Positions 45,880-58,474 of a DNA stretch of 64,000 nt are shown here, in pieces. Position 1 is the stretch's first letter. Every line of letters begins with the position of its first letter. The stretch spans positions 3,472,001 to 3,536,000 of the forward strand of contig JAFEKR010000005.1 in the NCBI GenBank assembly GCA_019022495.1, in the 5' to 3' direction. This stretch comes from Epichloe hybrida. Lineage: Eukaryota > Ascomycota > Sordariomycetes > Hypocreales > Clavicipitaceae. The notes under the pieces were generated by a model. It searched no databases. It had not been told where the DNA came from and worked only from the letters and a program-made list of their open reading frames with translations. The position numbers were made by a program, and so were the translations under genes.

Positions 45880-48003
45880 ATGTCTCACGAGGAGGATCTC
45901 ATCGACTACTCTGACGAGGAGATCGGCGCCAACGAGACCGCTGCGGCCGGCTCCAACGGCAAAAAGGGCGAGCTTGCCGCCTCTACTGATGTCGACAAGA
46001 AGGGTAGTTACGTCGGTATTCACTCGACTGGTTTCCGTGACTTCCTTTTGAAGCCCGAGCTTCTCCGAGCTATCGGCGACTGTGGTTTCGAACATCCATC
46101 GGAGGGTTAGTCTTGATCATCCCAAATACCATAAGTCATCAATCCCCTTCCTCCAAGATACAAAGCGTCCGTCCGTCTTCGCAACGACATCAACGCGCGC
46201 GCGCGGCCTCGCCGCCGAGATGAAAGACTTGAGCTATCTCGTAAGGCGATGGCACCCAGTTCAGTCAGACTTGCATATGAGTGGAGCAAATGCGGCATTG
46301 CAAGCCCCATCCTCTAATGATTCGAGGGCCGCCTGTAAGACGGCAACCCTGCGATACGTGGAGTGCAATGGTCGCTGTAAAGTGACCCTTTTCCAGTGCA
46401 TGCAGCCTGATATGCTTGGAATTGGACAGGGAAGATCAACACAGGCCGGGAAGTCTTTGTGTCTGATCGTATAAGACACCATGTCTATGAAACGATCAAC
46501 ATCGACAGGAATTACGATGCTGCCGTGTGCAAAAGCAGACGATGGTTCGAAATGTTTATGACGATGGTGAGACGACGCGCTCGACTCATAGCTTTTTGAC
46601 ATATCTTGACTTGAACCCACGCCGACCTGCCCGGCCTGCCATCGTTGTGACGATGGACGGACGGACACTCTGACGCACTGCATTCATGACTCGTTACTTG
46701 TTGACTATAAACAAATATCTAACTTCCGCTCGATCGACAGTTCAACAAACCTGTATCCCGCAGGCTCTGCTCGGTGGTGATATCATTTGCCAGGCCAAAT
46801 CTGGTCTGGGCAAAACTGCCGTCTTCGTTCTTGCCACCCTTCAGCAGGTTGAGCCCGTCAATGGAGAAGTGTCTGTCGTTGTCATGTGTCACACTCGTGA
46901 ACTGGCTTACCAGATCCGCGACGAGTACAATCGTTTCAGCAAGTACATGCCTGACATCAAGACTGGCGTCTTCTATGGCGGTACTCCCATCAAGACTGAT
47001 ATGGAGACCTTGAAAAACAAGGACACCTGCCCTCACATCATTGTTGGTACCCCTGGTCGTCTCAAGGCTCTTGTCCGTGACAAGGCCCTGCGTCTGGGCA
47101 GCGTCCGCATCTTCGTTCTCGATGAATGTGACAAGATGCTCGATCAACCTGGTAAGCATTTCCAACTCGAGTTTCATAATTATGCAGCAAGATGCTAATC
47201 AGATTAGACATGCGCACTGACGTCCAGGACGTTTTCCGTGCCACCCCTACTCAGAAGCAGGTCATGATGTTCTCAGCTACCCTGTCCGAGGCCATCAAGC
47301 CTATTTGCAGAAAGTTCATGCAGAACCCTACTGAGCACTATGTCGATGAGGATACCAAGCTCACTCTGCATGGTCTCCAGCAATACTACATCAAGCTTGA
47401 GGAGAAGGAAAAGAACAGGAAACTCAATGAACTTCTTGATGACCTACAGTTCAACCAGGTTATCATCTTCGTGAGGAGCACCATTCGTGCTACCGAACTG
47501 GACAAGCTGTTGCGTGAATGCAACTTCCCTTCCATTGCTGTGCACTCTGGTGTCAGCCAGGAGGAACGGTAAGCTCGTGCACATTTCATCAAATATCATG
47601 CTATACTATGCCAAAGCGATTCTAACAGCCGATAGTATCAAACGCTACAAGGAGTTCAAGGAGTTCAAGAAGAGAATCTGTGTCGCCACTGACGTCTTTG
47701 GCCGTGGTATCGATATCGAGCGTATCAACCTGGCCATCAACTATGATCTCTCGGCTGATGCTAGCTCCTATCTCCATCGTGTCGGTCGTGCTGGCCGTTT
47801 CGGTACCAAGGGCCTTGCCATCTCCTTTGTCAGCTCAGACCAGGACCAGGAAGTTTTGAAGGAGATCGAGAAGCGATTCGAGGTTGCACTGCCGTAAGTT
47901 CCACGTCCGTCTCCTTTCCTCATCCATGCATTTACTGACGACGGCCTCGACAAGTGAGTTTCCCAAGGAGGGTGTCGATGCCAGCACCTACATGGCTTCG
48001 TAA
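45880..48003 (+). CDS. sub2: ATP-dependent RNA helicase Sub2 (UAP56)
   Basis: Five proposed exons: 45,880-46,105, 46,741-47,151, 47,208-47,568, 47,636-47,893 and 47,955-48,003, giving 434 residues, the standard Sub2 length. It starts [16 protein letters not shown]. Motifs in order: [15 protein letters not shown] (Q-motif region), AKSGLGKT (Walker A, residues 94-101), DECD (about 203), SAT (235-237), [12 protein letters not shown] and [10 protein letters not shown]. It ends STYMAS. Sub2 is the DECD-box ATPase of spliceosome assembly and of the TREX complex, which loads the mRNA export receptor in the nucleus. Intron 1 is 635 bp against 56-67 bp for the other three, and interrupts the codon for V76; it could carry regulatory splicing signals. 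Codon usage is that of a well expressed gene. Confidence 0.96.
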
Positions 48004-49500
48004 ACTTGTCAAAGATGAGGACGGCGTACTATGGTTTGATGTACTCAAATTAGCTAAGGAAGGGATGGTCAATAGGTTCGGGTTCAAGATGCCATCTCTC
48101 AATCAGGTCATCGGAAAACAAAAATGGAAGCAGATTGTGATCCAAAGCTGCGTATAGTGAATGTAATTCATGTTCACCGAGGTCCGGGGCTCCAATGTTT
48201 CCTTACGGTCTGTTTTGGTGCCCCAGTATTGCGATTTGACAGATTATGCTGCTTTAGACTATCAACTCCTTGATGATCAATCAGCCTAATTAAAATGGCT
48301 TTGTTCTGGATCCAAGTGTTGAATCTCATCTCAGTGGCTGGATTTCAAGGGTCCGCATCTGGCCTCCATCGACAAGGTGGCAAGTGCGATGCCTCAGCGA
48401 TATCGGCTAGGCCGGAGTGGGTTCAACACTCGGCGGGTCCACAAATCTGGGGGTGGTTCTGGAAGTGTTGAAACCTGCACAGAAGCCCATGTAATAATAA
48501 GGAGCGTGGCGGGACGAATCGTGCGTGGATGGATGGATGGGCAGAAAAAAGGCAGAGCAGAAAGAGTCATCATTCCCGTGATACTGCTAGTCATGGGAAT
48601 TGCCTATCTGAAGCCACACTCGATGCGTAGCAGCAACTACGCCCAAAGCGGTATAGTCAAGTGGTTTTTTTTTGACAAGGGTTCAAAAGATTACAAGGGA
48701 GGTCCTACATGTGCATGAGGTCTTGATTGACAAAGGTCTTATGTACAATCAAAGAAGGTGGCGACAGTGTTTGCAAGGCCTTAACTTTAGGTACACATGG
48801 GCTGCTAGGTACTTTTCCCAGTTGAATGAGTGTAAAAATAATTTGCTGCTGCGCATTTAAGAATCAGTTGCTGCGTGTTTACCTACATGCATTACTCCTT
48901 TCCACGACTTCTCGCAGCCTTGGGCGCCTGGCACGCTTTCGAAGGCCACGGGTTCTTGCCGACCAGGTGCCTCGCCGCTAATATGAATAAGCTGAGAAGA
49001 TAAAAAACATTGTAGAGACAGATTGGCCCAATCACCAATTGCCAAAATGCAGATTGGCCTGCTGGAGCCAATGGCGATGAAAGTGGTGGGGGATAAGGGG
49101 GCCATTGGAAGCCTGTACTTCGTCATAGTTCACATCAGAGCAGCCGGTACCTGGGTACCTGGGGATAGACAGGACACTCGGGCAGGCCGAGCACTCCATG
49201 GGTGCCTGAAGGCCGTACCCAGTACAAGACTCGAGCCAGATCGGTACCTGCCACTTCTTTTTCTTTTCGCCTGAAATGGTGAGTTGCCACACTCCAGCTG
49301 GACATGATACAGCGCACACCCCGTCCGCAGCAGCCTCCGCCGCCCCTCGCCCGCCGCCCCTCGCCCCTCGCTGAATGGCTCACTGACTGACTGACTGACT
49401 GACTGACTGAGACTGACTGACTGACTGGCCCGTCCCAGTCCGTCGCAGCCAGCACCCGCCTCGAGGAGTTCTCGAGGTTGCTTGGCTGGTCATTCAAAAC
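48004..49500. other. Intergenic region downstream of sub2
   Basis: No gene is supported. A (GACT)n microsatellite with a short interruption lies at about 49,380-49,425, just after a C-rich CCGCCCCTCGCC repeat (49,335-49,370). GGTACCTGGGTACCTGGG is at 49,146-49,163. Confidence 0.5.
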
Positions 49501-49793
49501 CCTCATCAGCATCTCGCGAGAGCTTTTTTATTTCCCTCTGCCATCAAACTCCAACGTCAAGATGAAGTTTGGTTACGCCCTGTAAACGGTACTAGCGACT
49601 CTCGCAGTCTGCTCTGGTTTCTCTCCACTCCACGGCGCTTTCTGGGTTTTCCCGTCCGTTTGTTTTCATTTCTTGTACTATTTGTCCCTCTCTGGCGGCA
49701 CCTCTTCTTCAGCATCGACGCCCGACTCGTCGTCTCTTGTGCTCGCAGCGACATTCACTTGTACCTTGCGACAATCCTCGAGAACGAACAAAC

Positions 49794-49825
<32 letters not shown>

Positions 49826-51113
49826 CCAACAACACCAACAAATACCCGCAATACCCTCAGTATTACAATACGATCTCACCACGAACTGCTTGCACCGCGC
49901 AGTCATCAACTCGAGTCTTTACTGACCAGCGAAACGACAAAACTTTTGCCAGCCCCGCGTGTAATAACTCGACTTGCACTCTCTCAGCCTCCCTATCCCT
50001 AATAATAAACCACTGTTCCGTCATTCGACTCACACAAAAAACGCACACGCAAACGCTGCTCGCACCACGCACCCTATCCACCGTACCGTCTTCGCCACTT
50101 CCAGACCTCCCTTCCCCATAGCCACTGTCGGTTCCAGGCTCGCCCCCTCCGAAATCGCCATTTGCCTGCCACTGGCCCGCCCGCCCGGCAACACGACACG
50201 CTGGTCGCCACCGCACCCACGCACCCACGCACCCACGCACCCACGCACCCACGCACCCACGCACCCACGCACCCACGCACCCACGCACCCACGCACCCAC
50301 GCACCCACGCACCCACGCAAATCGAGTCACACACCACCACCGACACCAGCCAGTCATCTCCCATACCCCCACACGGGCCACACCACAACTCTCGGCCAAG
50401 GCTGTCAACTGTCGCCTCCCGTGCCTCGCTTCTCAGGCTACGTTGGCAAGAGTCACATCACCGGCCACGTCTCAGATATAATTGCTGCAGTTCCCAGGCA
50501 CGCTTGGAGATACACGTTCTGTGAGCGCCGCATCATTCCCCGTTCCTGCATATCGTCCGCTAGTTCCCCGCCCCAAGAGCGCGACGAGAACCCTGCACGA
50601 CAAGTCATCCGTCACCAGACACTGGGTATACGGACTGGACTAGTGCTGCATCATCTTCGACAACGCCTGGTGGTCTCGCCACTTCTTGAATCATCTTCTT
50701 TTTCACAGCCTGTCTTCCCTCGCTGCCTAATCCGCCCATGGTAGTCATACTCCAAAGACTATCAGCTTGTCTCTGAAGCATTTGTCGCAATGCCTCTTGC
50801 AAGTTGTATTCTTCTCACTCCAGTCGCCGTCTCAGCTTCGTCTACCGGTCTGATCACTGTTATAAAGTCGGCTGTCGACACCCTTGTCTAAACTGCCTTC
50901 TCACTTTACGCCCGGGTTTTCGCTTCCACTTGCCACTCGCAGCTATATGACGCTGTTTGCTTGAAGCTAGCCCACTGGACACGGTATCTCTGATTGCTCT
51001 TCGGTAAAACCTTGCAGTTCTCCCATCGGTCGACTTAGCCCGACGGCGACTGGAAATTTGACACACATACTGGCTTGGATTCTCATTCATTCTCAAGCTG
51101 GTGATATTCTCTC
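49501..51113 (+). promoter_or_regulatory. Long promoter/leader of the Pho85-type cyclin gene
   Basis: About 1.6 kb of pyrimidine-rich sequence upstream of the cyclin start. It contains a (CAA)n tract (49,789-49,830), an (ACGCACCC)n minisatellite (see separate entry) and several short upstream ORFs, for example ATG at 49,562 followed by six codons and TAA. If part of the transcript, these uORFs would be expected to limit translation; transcript extent is not visible from the sequence. Confidence 0.4.
50212..50321 (+). repeat. 8-bp minisatellite (CACGCACC)n
   Basis: About 13 perfect tandem copies of an 8-bp unit. All frames across it stay open and read His/Ala/Pro/Thr repeats on the plus strand or Val/Arg/Gly/Cys/Trp repeats on the minus strand; these frames (49,863-50,744) are artefacts. 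Confidence 0.95.
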
Positions 51114-53308
51114 ATGCAAAATCACCTATTCACCAAGATGAAGTACGACGCGGATGATTCGCCCGCCTTCGTTGCATCCTCTTCCACCTCCCGGTATGCT
51201 CCTTATAGCTCTGCTTTGAGCCATGCAGCATCCACCTCCTCCGCCTCCACGTGGTCTGACGGCGCTTCTCAATCATCCGACGATACCTCCATTTCAGCAA
51301 ATACGTCCGACTCCGACTCGTGCGACTCTTCCTGTCTCTCGAAGCGGGCTGCCACCACTGCTCAAAATGTCGTCAACTATCGCCGTTCTCTTCATGAGCA
51401 TGGGGCCAAAACTGTTCCGGCCGAGCTGCGACAGAACCCCAGACGCAGCGCCCCCGGTACCGACGCCGGTCGAGGAAGCTGCCCCCCTGCGCTTGTGCGA
51501 CAGTCAGATCGCAAAGTCAACTTTGTCGACAGCCTTGTTGGTATGTTATAACCACTTCTCCATGATTCACTGAACCAAATGCTCAGCCTAAACCCTTTGC
51601 AGATTCTTCTACCCAGATCGTCGAGGCGATTTGGCCTCTTTCCTCCGCTGTATGCCGAAGTGAGCTAGGCAGCAAAGCTGTCTTGCCACTGCGCACCTTC
51701 ATTCAGGAGACTCTTCGGCGCTCAAGAACCAGCTACTCTACATTGCAGGTTGCACTGTATTATCTTATTCTCATCAAACCTCATGTCCCCCAACACAACT
51801 TTACTACCGAGCAGCCCGATGACAGACCTGCTGACCGGGCTCTTCAATGTGGACGTCGCATGTTTCTTGCTGCCCTGATACTTGCCTCCAAGTATCTCCA
51901 AGATCGCAATTACTCAGCCCGGGCATGGAGCAAGATCTCCGGCTTGAACACTCAAGAAATCAACCAGAATGAAATCGCCTTCCTCGTCGCTGTCAACTGG
52001 AAACTACACATCACAGATGAAGTCTTCCAGCGGTGGACAGATATTGTTCTCAAGTACACTCCGCCCCCGTCGCCACCCGCGCCTGGTGCCATTTCACAGG
52101 CCTATGCTCAGCAATCTGTTGAGTGGAAGCACATTATTTTGCAACTCGAGCCGGAGCTCACCAACGTTGAGGGCTTGTTTCCCGTCGCCCCCATCAGCAC
52201 CACCGCCAGTGACATGTGCGTGGTCTCGCCACGAAGCATTGTCAATCTTCCTCATGAGGGCCGCAGCTCAGCTGCTCTGGAAGCCTCACTGACCACGCCT
52301 GTGTCAAGGACCTGCAACGCCCCCATCGTCATGGAGCCTACACTCACCACTGTCTACACACCCGGCCGTTTAGCTCCTGCCATGAGCCTCTTGCCAACTC
52401 CGCGTCTCACCCCGCAGACAAGCGGATTCTACACTCCTGCCGCGAGTGTCGCTTCCCAGATCCTTGGAAAGAGCAACGCAATGGGGCTTGCCATGGCCCA
52501 GGCCAGCAGTGTCAGCACCTCCCAGACCACTCTGGATCGTTTCCCATGCGCAGCTGGCTCTTCACCAAATGGGTTTTGTCCAGTCCGTCAATCCTCGCTC
52601 GCCAACTCGGTGTCAACTGCGTCTTCTCCCGAGTCCATGGTTTCGGACTCATCGCGCTCCTCACGCTCGTCCTCCATCTCCTCTGCTTCTAGCCTCGCTA
52701 GCGCGACCCTCTACAATAATCGTTGTAGTGTGCCGTTGCGATCTCGAGTCGCGAAGCTCTGGAACGACAGAGTCAGCTTGAAGCCTTCCGTCCCATCGGT
52801 TCCTGAGGATTTTGTCGATGAGCACTGCCAAAACTCTTCGGGGTTTAATGTTGACCCCGAAACCAGACTCGGTGACTCGACTGTGGACGCATTTTCTGCC
52901 AAATGTGGGCCCTCTCTGGAGGAAATGGTGTGCGATGCTGCATCTGATGCCGCCAGAGCCCTGCAGGACCTGCACAATCATGACCTCTCTGGCAGTGTTA
53001 CGCCCACGGCCACCACGGGTCGCAAGCGAAGCCGTGCCATTTCCGTTGACAATTCCCTGCATGAGAATGTCCGTGAGATGCTCATCCGCCCATACGAAAC
53101 TGCCGAGCCATCCTCGCCCAATGCGCCAGCGCGTTTGCGTGGCATGACCTCCGATCCGTACTTGCGGATGCCCACCCACACTTCCTTTGGACGCACCGCT
53201 AAACGAGCATGTTGCTCGGCTGAGGCGGCCAGTGGCTACGAAGCTGCCGGCCTTCATCCCACCATGAGCTTTCGTGGACGAGGAATGTGGGATAGTATTC
53301 TCAATTAG
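51114..53308 (+). CDS. Pho85-type (Pcl) cyclin
   Basis: Two proposed exons, 51,114-51,540 and 51,603-53,308 (intron 62 bp), encoding 710 residues. The first 140 or so are Ser/Ala/Asp-rich and disordered. The cyclin box (about residues 150-275) holds FIQETLRRSRTSYSTLQVAL, YYLILIKPH, CGRRMFLAALILASKYLQDR, NYSARAWSKISGL and NEIAFLVAVNWKLHITDEVF, written here as separate pieces. This is the arrangement of fungal Pcl cyclins that activate the Pho85 kinase, closest in character to the Pcl5/Clg1-like group with long Ser-rich tails. The tail ends ASGYEAAGLHPTMSFRGRG. Such cyclins steer Pho85 in phosphate, amino-acid (Gcn4 turnover) or morphogenesis pathways; the exact one is not resolved, so no symbol is given. 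An in-frame ATG at 51,138 is an equally possible start. Confidence 0.87.
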
Positions 53309-55041
53309 AGGCCAATACATTTCACCATTGTGATCCATCAAGACAATGCATTTGACTGGAGAACAATACCAGCAGCACGTGACCGTTGTGCGTTGCCATT
53401 TGGTCTAGACAGCAACATCTAGAACCATGAATTTGTTTTAATGCCTGTCGCTGTTTCGTTTCGATATTAATTATTGCGCGAGTTTTTTCTTTGTTTCACA
53501 TTTTGCCCACATTTTCCCCCACATGTCGTGCTATACTTTGGAACACCTGGGTGGAAGACAAAGGAGCCATTCCATTTGCCAAATGGGGCTTTACAATACC
53601 ACAACCTTGGGCGAGTTCGTTGCATCTCTTCGTTCTATGGAACATGCAGATGGCACCCATGGGCACGTGCTGAGAAAGGAAGCGCTTGAATTTGGCATGC
53701 ATCGTCCTAGGACTTGGCGTACTGATGAAGGGAAAGCAGAAGCCAATGATTTACTGGTTCTTTTTATGCAAAGTGGAGAGTGAGGATGCCGGAAGCAAGC
53801 TGAGAGGGGAAGGGAAATGGCTTTGTACGACTAGAGGAACCCACGCATCTTGGCGGCTTTGCTATTCGTTGTTGGAGGAGGGATAATCAAGAGAAGCATG
53901 TGACCTGGAGAGGAAACAACACAACGCCCACGACGTTCAACGTCGATGACGCAACGAAGACTCAAAACCGCAGGACCTGTCCTACCCGCAAACCAGACAA
54001 ACCAAGAAAACAATCATCACAACTCGGGCTTGACTCTTCAAGAACGCACGCCTCTTTCTTAATGACGGCTTTGCCCCCTCGAAGAGGCGGACCTTGTGCT
54101 ACTTGTGAATGACGGGAATCGTGTAACCAAAAAAAAGGGGGGAACAAAAGGCGCAAAATGGCGGAAACAGCACTCATGGGAACACGAGAGCTGAGAAGTC
54201 GAGAACTGTTCTTCATCGAGGAGAACGATGACGCTATGGCGAAATCCAATAGCTAGCTTGGCAAAGCCATAATATTCATTCATTCAGGCGCTCACGAGTC
54301 AAGTTTTGAGAGAAGCAAACAGACATGATTTGCTCCGTCTTGCCATGGCGGTAAAGTAAAGCCAGTACATGTGTAGTAAACTAATGTACCGCAAACCCTG
54401 TCCGAGTCGAAGTCCAGAACATTCCGATTTCGAGAAACATGGAGCGAGGGGGGTTTGTCTGGCAGGAATGCGCGCCACCGACTTCCCATCCGTGTGAGTC
54501 ATTGTGCGCGTGAACGCGACTTGGCTTTTGCCTGCCTGGCGAACTTGCCGCATTGGGTGGGGTGGGGAAGATTGGAACCAACCGTTTGACTCGTGGCTAC
54601 ACCAACAACACAATACACGCATTTGCCACTGGATGGGATAGAGGAGATGGGAAATCGGGTTGGTCTCATTTGGTCTCAGTTGGCATGGTGAGTTGGATTC
54701 ACGGCACGAGTGAGAGATGGGGGCTGTGCAACTCGGCTCGTTGGAGAAGCTGGATAGGCGAGAAAAGTTGCAATAGCTGTCTGTGTATCATGTGAGATTT
54801 ACTATGCGGAGTACACTTCTGCGCAGACAGATGGGTAAGACTCTGCTTTTTATGGCTACAAAGCTGGCAAAGAGAGCCGTGTAGTTGCAGTCTTCGCCGG
54901 TCTGAGTCACACCGACGAGCCCATGTGGAAACGCGGTGCACCATTGTATTCCAAGGTATCCTTTCCACTCATATCGCTGGTCCCCCGGACTCGTCTTTCA
55001 ATTAGAATATCAGAGGATGGATGAATATGATGGGTGTAACA
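53309..55041. other. Convergent intergenic region cyclin / F-box-like gene
   Basis: About 1.7 kb with no supported gene. Short frames on both strands lack domains. GCGGAGTACAC near 54,806 is a further example of the dispersed CGGAGTAC word. Confidence 0.5.
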
Positions 55042-56153
55042 TTAGCCTGGAATACGATCGTATTGAGGAAGCTGCAGGTCAAGGTTCAGCGCAGTTGCTA
55101 TGCGCCTGAGAATTTCCTTGCTTTCGGGGGAGTCGCCGCCCCATTCGATACGTCTGCTCAATTGAACAAGCTGCTTGCGCACAACATCTTCGGGCAAGTC
55201 CTTGAATATCCAGTCGCTGATAAGGCAGTTTATGATGAGGGGATCCAGCTCTTCAGCAGATATTATCGCATTGTCAAGACAGGCAAGTTTGACCTCCCAA
55301 GGGACTGGGGTCTGACCCGTCGATCCTAACCGGATACCTCCACGGGTGAGCCAAAATATGCGACGCCTCTTTTCCTCATTCCATGGCCCTGTGATCAAAT
55401 CAATGGGCATGCGCACGTTTGGATGAACATCCCGTGTTCCCCAGGTCATGCTTATGGTCTGGAAAGCTGGCCACTTGAGAGCTTGCTCATAGTCCGCGTC
55501 GAAGCAAGCGCGGGATTTGAAATGAGAGAAGCCCCCTTCGTGGTCATGGTTGAACTTGCCCTCTCCTTCTGCGAACGGGACACTGTGTTGATAGCATCGA
55601 TCTCGGGCATATTTGTCTGCCCAAGCTTGCTGCGCCTGGAGAATGAAATCGATGTCAACCCAGGGCAATTCCAACATGTCGGACTGGACAGGTGTCAGCA
55701 GAGCCAAGGAAAAAGAGGAAGTCGTGCTTTGCGCGGGAAGTGGATTTCGAGACTGACTTGGAAAGAAGCATCACCCTCATAGACGAAGAAGATTTCGTCT
55801 TTCAACTTCGGGCCTTGAAGCTGTAACCTGGGAATGCCAAACCATTGGTCCCAGGTTTCATGGAAGACTGCCATGAACAATCGAAGAAGAGTAGCCTTTC
55901 CAGAAAGTTTAGCTCCTATCAAGTGGCTCGCACGAGGAAGAGCGAGATTGGCAGAGTACAAAAAAATGCTTTCGAGCAATTCCACAGGCAAACTCTGTAG
56001 TGTAGGACGGCCGCGAGTTGAGCGATTGGCGCGTACTGATGCCAGGGACCTTTTCATCTTTTTGGGATTCAGAGGGTTGTCCATGGCCAACATGGGAACG
56101 GTGGACGAAGCCGATTTGCGTTTTCCCCTGACATAAACTGGTGTGAGGCTCAT
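55042..56153 (-). CDS. F-box-like protein of unknown target
   Basis: Two proposed minus-strand exons, 55,759-56,153 and 55,042-55,683, joined by a 74-bp intron (donor GTCAGT after TTCCAA; acceptor CCAG before TCCGACATG). The last base of exon 1 may be 55,758. They give about 345 residues. After a basic, Ser-rich N-terminus comes RPTLQSLPVELLESIFLYS, an F-box-like helix pair, then NLALPRASHLIGAKLSG. This pattern is frequent in a large hypocrealean family of F-box-type proteins. The rest has conserved-looking GPWNEEKRRRIFWLTRGG and a final helical part (DWIFKDLPEDVVRKQL). F-box proteins recruit substrates to SCF ubiquitin ligases; whether this family does so is unproven. The frame is open up to an ATG at 56,261, which would add 36 residues; I prefer 56,153 because the extra segment looks unlike the basic leader of relatives. 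Confidence 0.7.
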
Positions 56154-56712
56154 GTCGTTGAGGCTTCCCACGAACCCCGAACTCTCGGATGGAAGGATGC
56201 CGGCAACAATTGACAGAAGCGAGACTGACCAGCAGAGTTCATGATACAGAGCTTCTTTCATGCTCGGTGAGAGCTGACGCTTTCATCAATTGCCCATCTC
56301 CATCCAGTATCAAGCCGCTCAGTTGTCGCAAGAAATCTCAAGGAGACATCATTCTGCATTGTGTATCGAGACTGGAAAAGTTGGAAAGCAAAGTCCAATT
56401 TCCCCATCGTTACTCCGTAGGTCGTAGGTGGCCGACCTCGAATTGACTATTTGTGGCCCCACATGGGCAGGTGAACGCGGCTGGCAGCTCTGGCCGCTGG
56501 CAACTGGCGACGTCGATTAAGTTAACTTTTCCTGGGAACCTCGTTTTTCTCCGTCAGGGCCGGACGACATTCACGACTCCGCAACCGCGACAAGCAACCA
56601 CGATAGCTGCCGGGCTTTGACGTATAGCCATTGCCGCTATCGTCGTGCCCAATGCTGGACATCATCTTTAATTCTTGCGTTATTCTGCCGCCCAGAATCA
56701 AAGTAATTCGCG
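56154..56712. promoter_or_regulatory. Divergent spacer F-box-like gene / mrs2
   Basis: A spacer of about 560 bp between divergent starts, likely containing both promoters. TTACTCCGTAGGTCGTAGG near 56,411 is another copy of the ACTCCGTA word. Nothing else is recognised. Confidence 0.4.
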
Positions 56713-58474
56713 ATGCCGCCTACCTTGACATCGCGCGTACCGTCCCGCACTCTTCTTCGCTTCCTCAAGTCGCAGTCCGATGCTGCCTTCTCAATCCACG
56801 GCAGTCCCTGCTCACCCGCAGCTGACGATACAATTGTTTGCCGACGAACCAGAGTGACATATTTCTTGAACGAAGTCAATACCCGATTCTTTACCACAAC
56901 TATCCGCCCAACTCGCTCAAGCGTCGCAGCTCGGCACCAGCCCAAGCGAGTGGGAACACTATCGAATAAGCCCTTGAGATATAAGTTTTGCACCACGACG
57001 GCCACGAGGAAGCTGTTCGAGCCGAAATCGTCCAACGAACCCACGTGGCAGGAAAGGGTTTGGGGGACCAGTGCAAAGAAGGGCGCCAAGCCGCTGAAGC
57101 CAGACGACCTCCCAGCACACGACGACTTCGACCATGGCTCGTCCATGTTTACCAGCCGTCGAGTCTTGTCTGCCAAGGCGGCGCTCGAGCCCCGACTTCG
57201 ATGTACCGAGGTGGACGAGCATGGGAAAGTCATTCTCGTGGACGGAGAGTTTAAGAAGACAGAACTCATTGCCAAGGTAAGATGCGTGGCGCCATTCTTC
57301 CTGCGACAGTCGCATCTTTATACATCCATTGCTTACACAGCCCTGCTTGACAGTTCGGTCTAAATCCTCGCGATCTTCGAAAAATCGACTCGTCTAATTT
57401 GCCGCATATTCTGGTCCGGCCGTCCGCCATTCTACTCAACCTTTTGCATCTAAAAGTTCTTATCAAGCACGACCGGGTCCTTCTTTTCGATGTATACGGC
57501 TCCAAGACGTCATACCCGCAGTCCGCATTCATGTATGACCTCCAGGGCAAACTACAACAAAGGACGCATCAGAACTCCAATGGTCTTCCCTACGAGTTTC
57601 GCGCCCTGGAAGCTGTCTTGACTTCTGTGACGTCGGAGATGGAGGCCGATTTCGAAGCTGTGCGGGAGCCCGTCATGCGCATTCTCAGTGAGCTGGAGAA
57701 CGACATTGACCGAGACAAGCTGCGCATCTTGCTTATTCTGTCGAAGCGGCTGAGCACGTTTGAACAAAAAGCCAAGCTGGTCCGAGATGCTCTCGAAGAA
57801 CTCCTCGAGGCAGATGACGACCTGGCGGCCATGTATCTCACCGAGAAGACGCACGACCTATACAGAGCGCTGGATGACCACACTGAAGTGGAAATGCTAC
57901 TCGAATCATACAACAAACTTACCGACGAAATAGTGCAAGAAGCGGGCAATCTGGTGTCTGGGATCAGAAACACCGAGGAAATGTAAGAAGCTGCTGGATG
58001 GAGCCCGAGACGCGCGCATCACTTGCCTTCACTAGCTAACGTCGCTCTAGCGTTCGTGCCATTCTCGACGCAAATCGAAACGCTCTCATGTTACTAGGTC
58101 TCAAGTTTAGTGTTGGAACCCTCGGCCTCGCCATGGGCACCTTCCTTGCCGGCCTGTACGGCATGAATCTCGAAAACTTTATCGAAGAAACAAACTGGGG
58201 CTTCGGTGCCGTCGTGGGTATCTCGAGTATCGCGTCCATCATGGTATGCTGGTACGGCCTGATCAAGCTCCGCAAAGTCCAGCGAATTAAGATGATGCGC
58301 AACGAGAGGCCCCATGTTCCTCGAACAACCCAATACCCCTATCAATATCAATATCAGTATGGGGATGAGAGCGCTCTCGGGCTCCTTGATTCAAGAAACA
58401 GAGAGGTGCTCCGTCGTGCGCACATGCAAAAGGCCATATCGGCGAGACGAGGCTGGTTCGCCTTTTGGAAGTGA
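56713..58474 (+). CDS. mrs2: Mitochondrial inner-membrane magnesium channel, CorA/Mrs2 family
   Basis: Three proposed exons: 56,713-57,276, 57,354-57,982 and 58,051-58,474 (introns 77 and 68 bp), giving 538 residues. The N-terminal 110 or so residues are Arg/Ser/Thr-rich and poor in acids, as in a mitochondrial presequence. The matrix domain includes CTEVDEHGKVI, LNPRDLRKIDSS, ILVRPSAILLNLLHLKVLI and the long helices of the CorA funnel (about 300-400). Transmembrane helix 1 ends in YGMN (GMN about residues 434-436), the magnesium selectivity motif, and helix 2 is followed by a basic matrix-facing tail, KLRKVQRIKMMR. The family forms pentameric Mg2+ channels. Fungi carry Mrs2 and its paralogue Lpe10 (Mfm1); the sequence does not decide between them, so the symbol is tentative. 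Confidence 0.92.

Noticed and set aside
46719..47177. 152-codon minus-strand frame opposite sub2 exon 2
   Set aside because: Antisense shadow of a strongly coding exon; no domain of its own.
49562..49585. MKFG start, reminiscent of SPX-domain proteins
   Set aside because: Only seven codons before TAA and no SPX sequence follows in any frame; treated as a possible uORF only.
49863..50744. Frames of 96-256 codons on both strands
   Set aside because: Span the CACGCACC minisatellite; composition is repeat-driven and frames are open on both strands alike.
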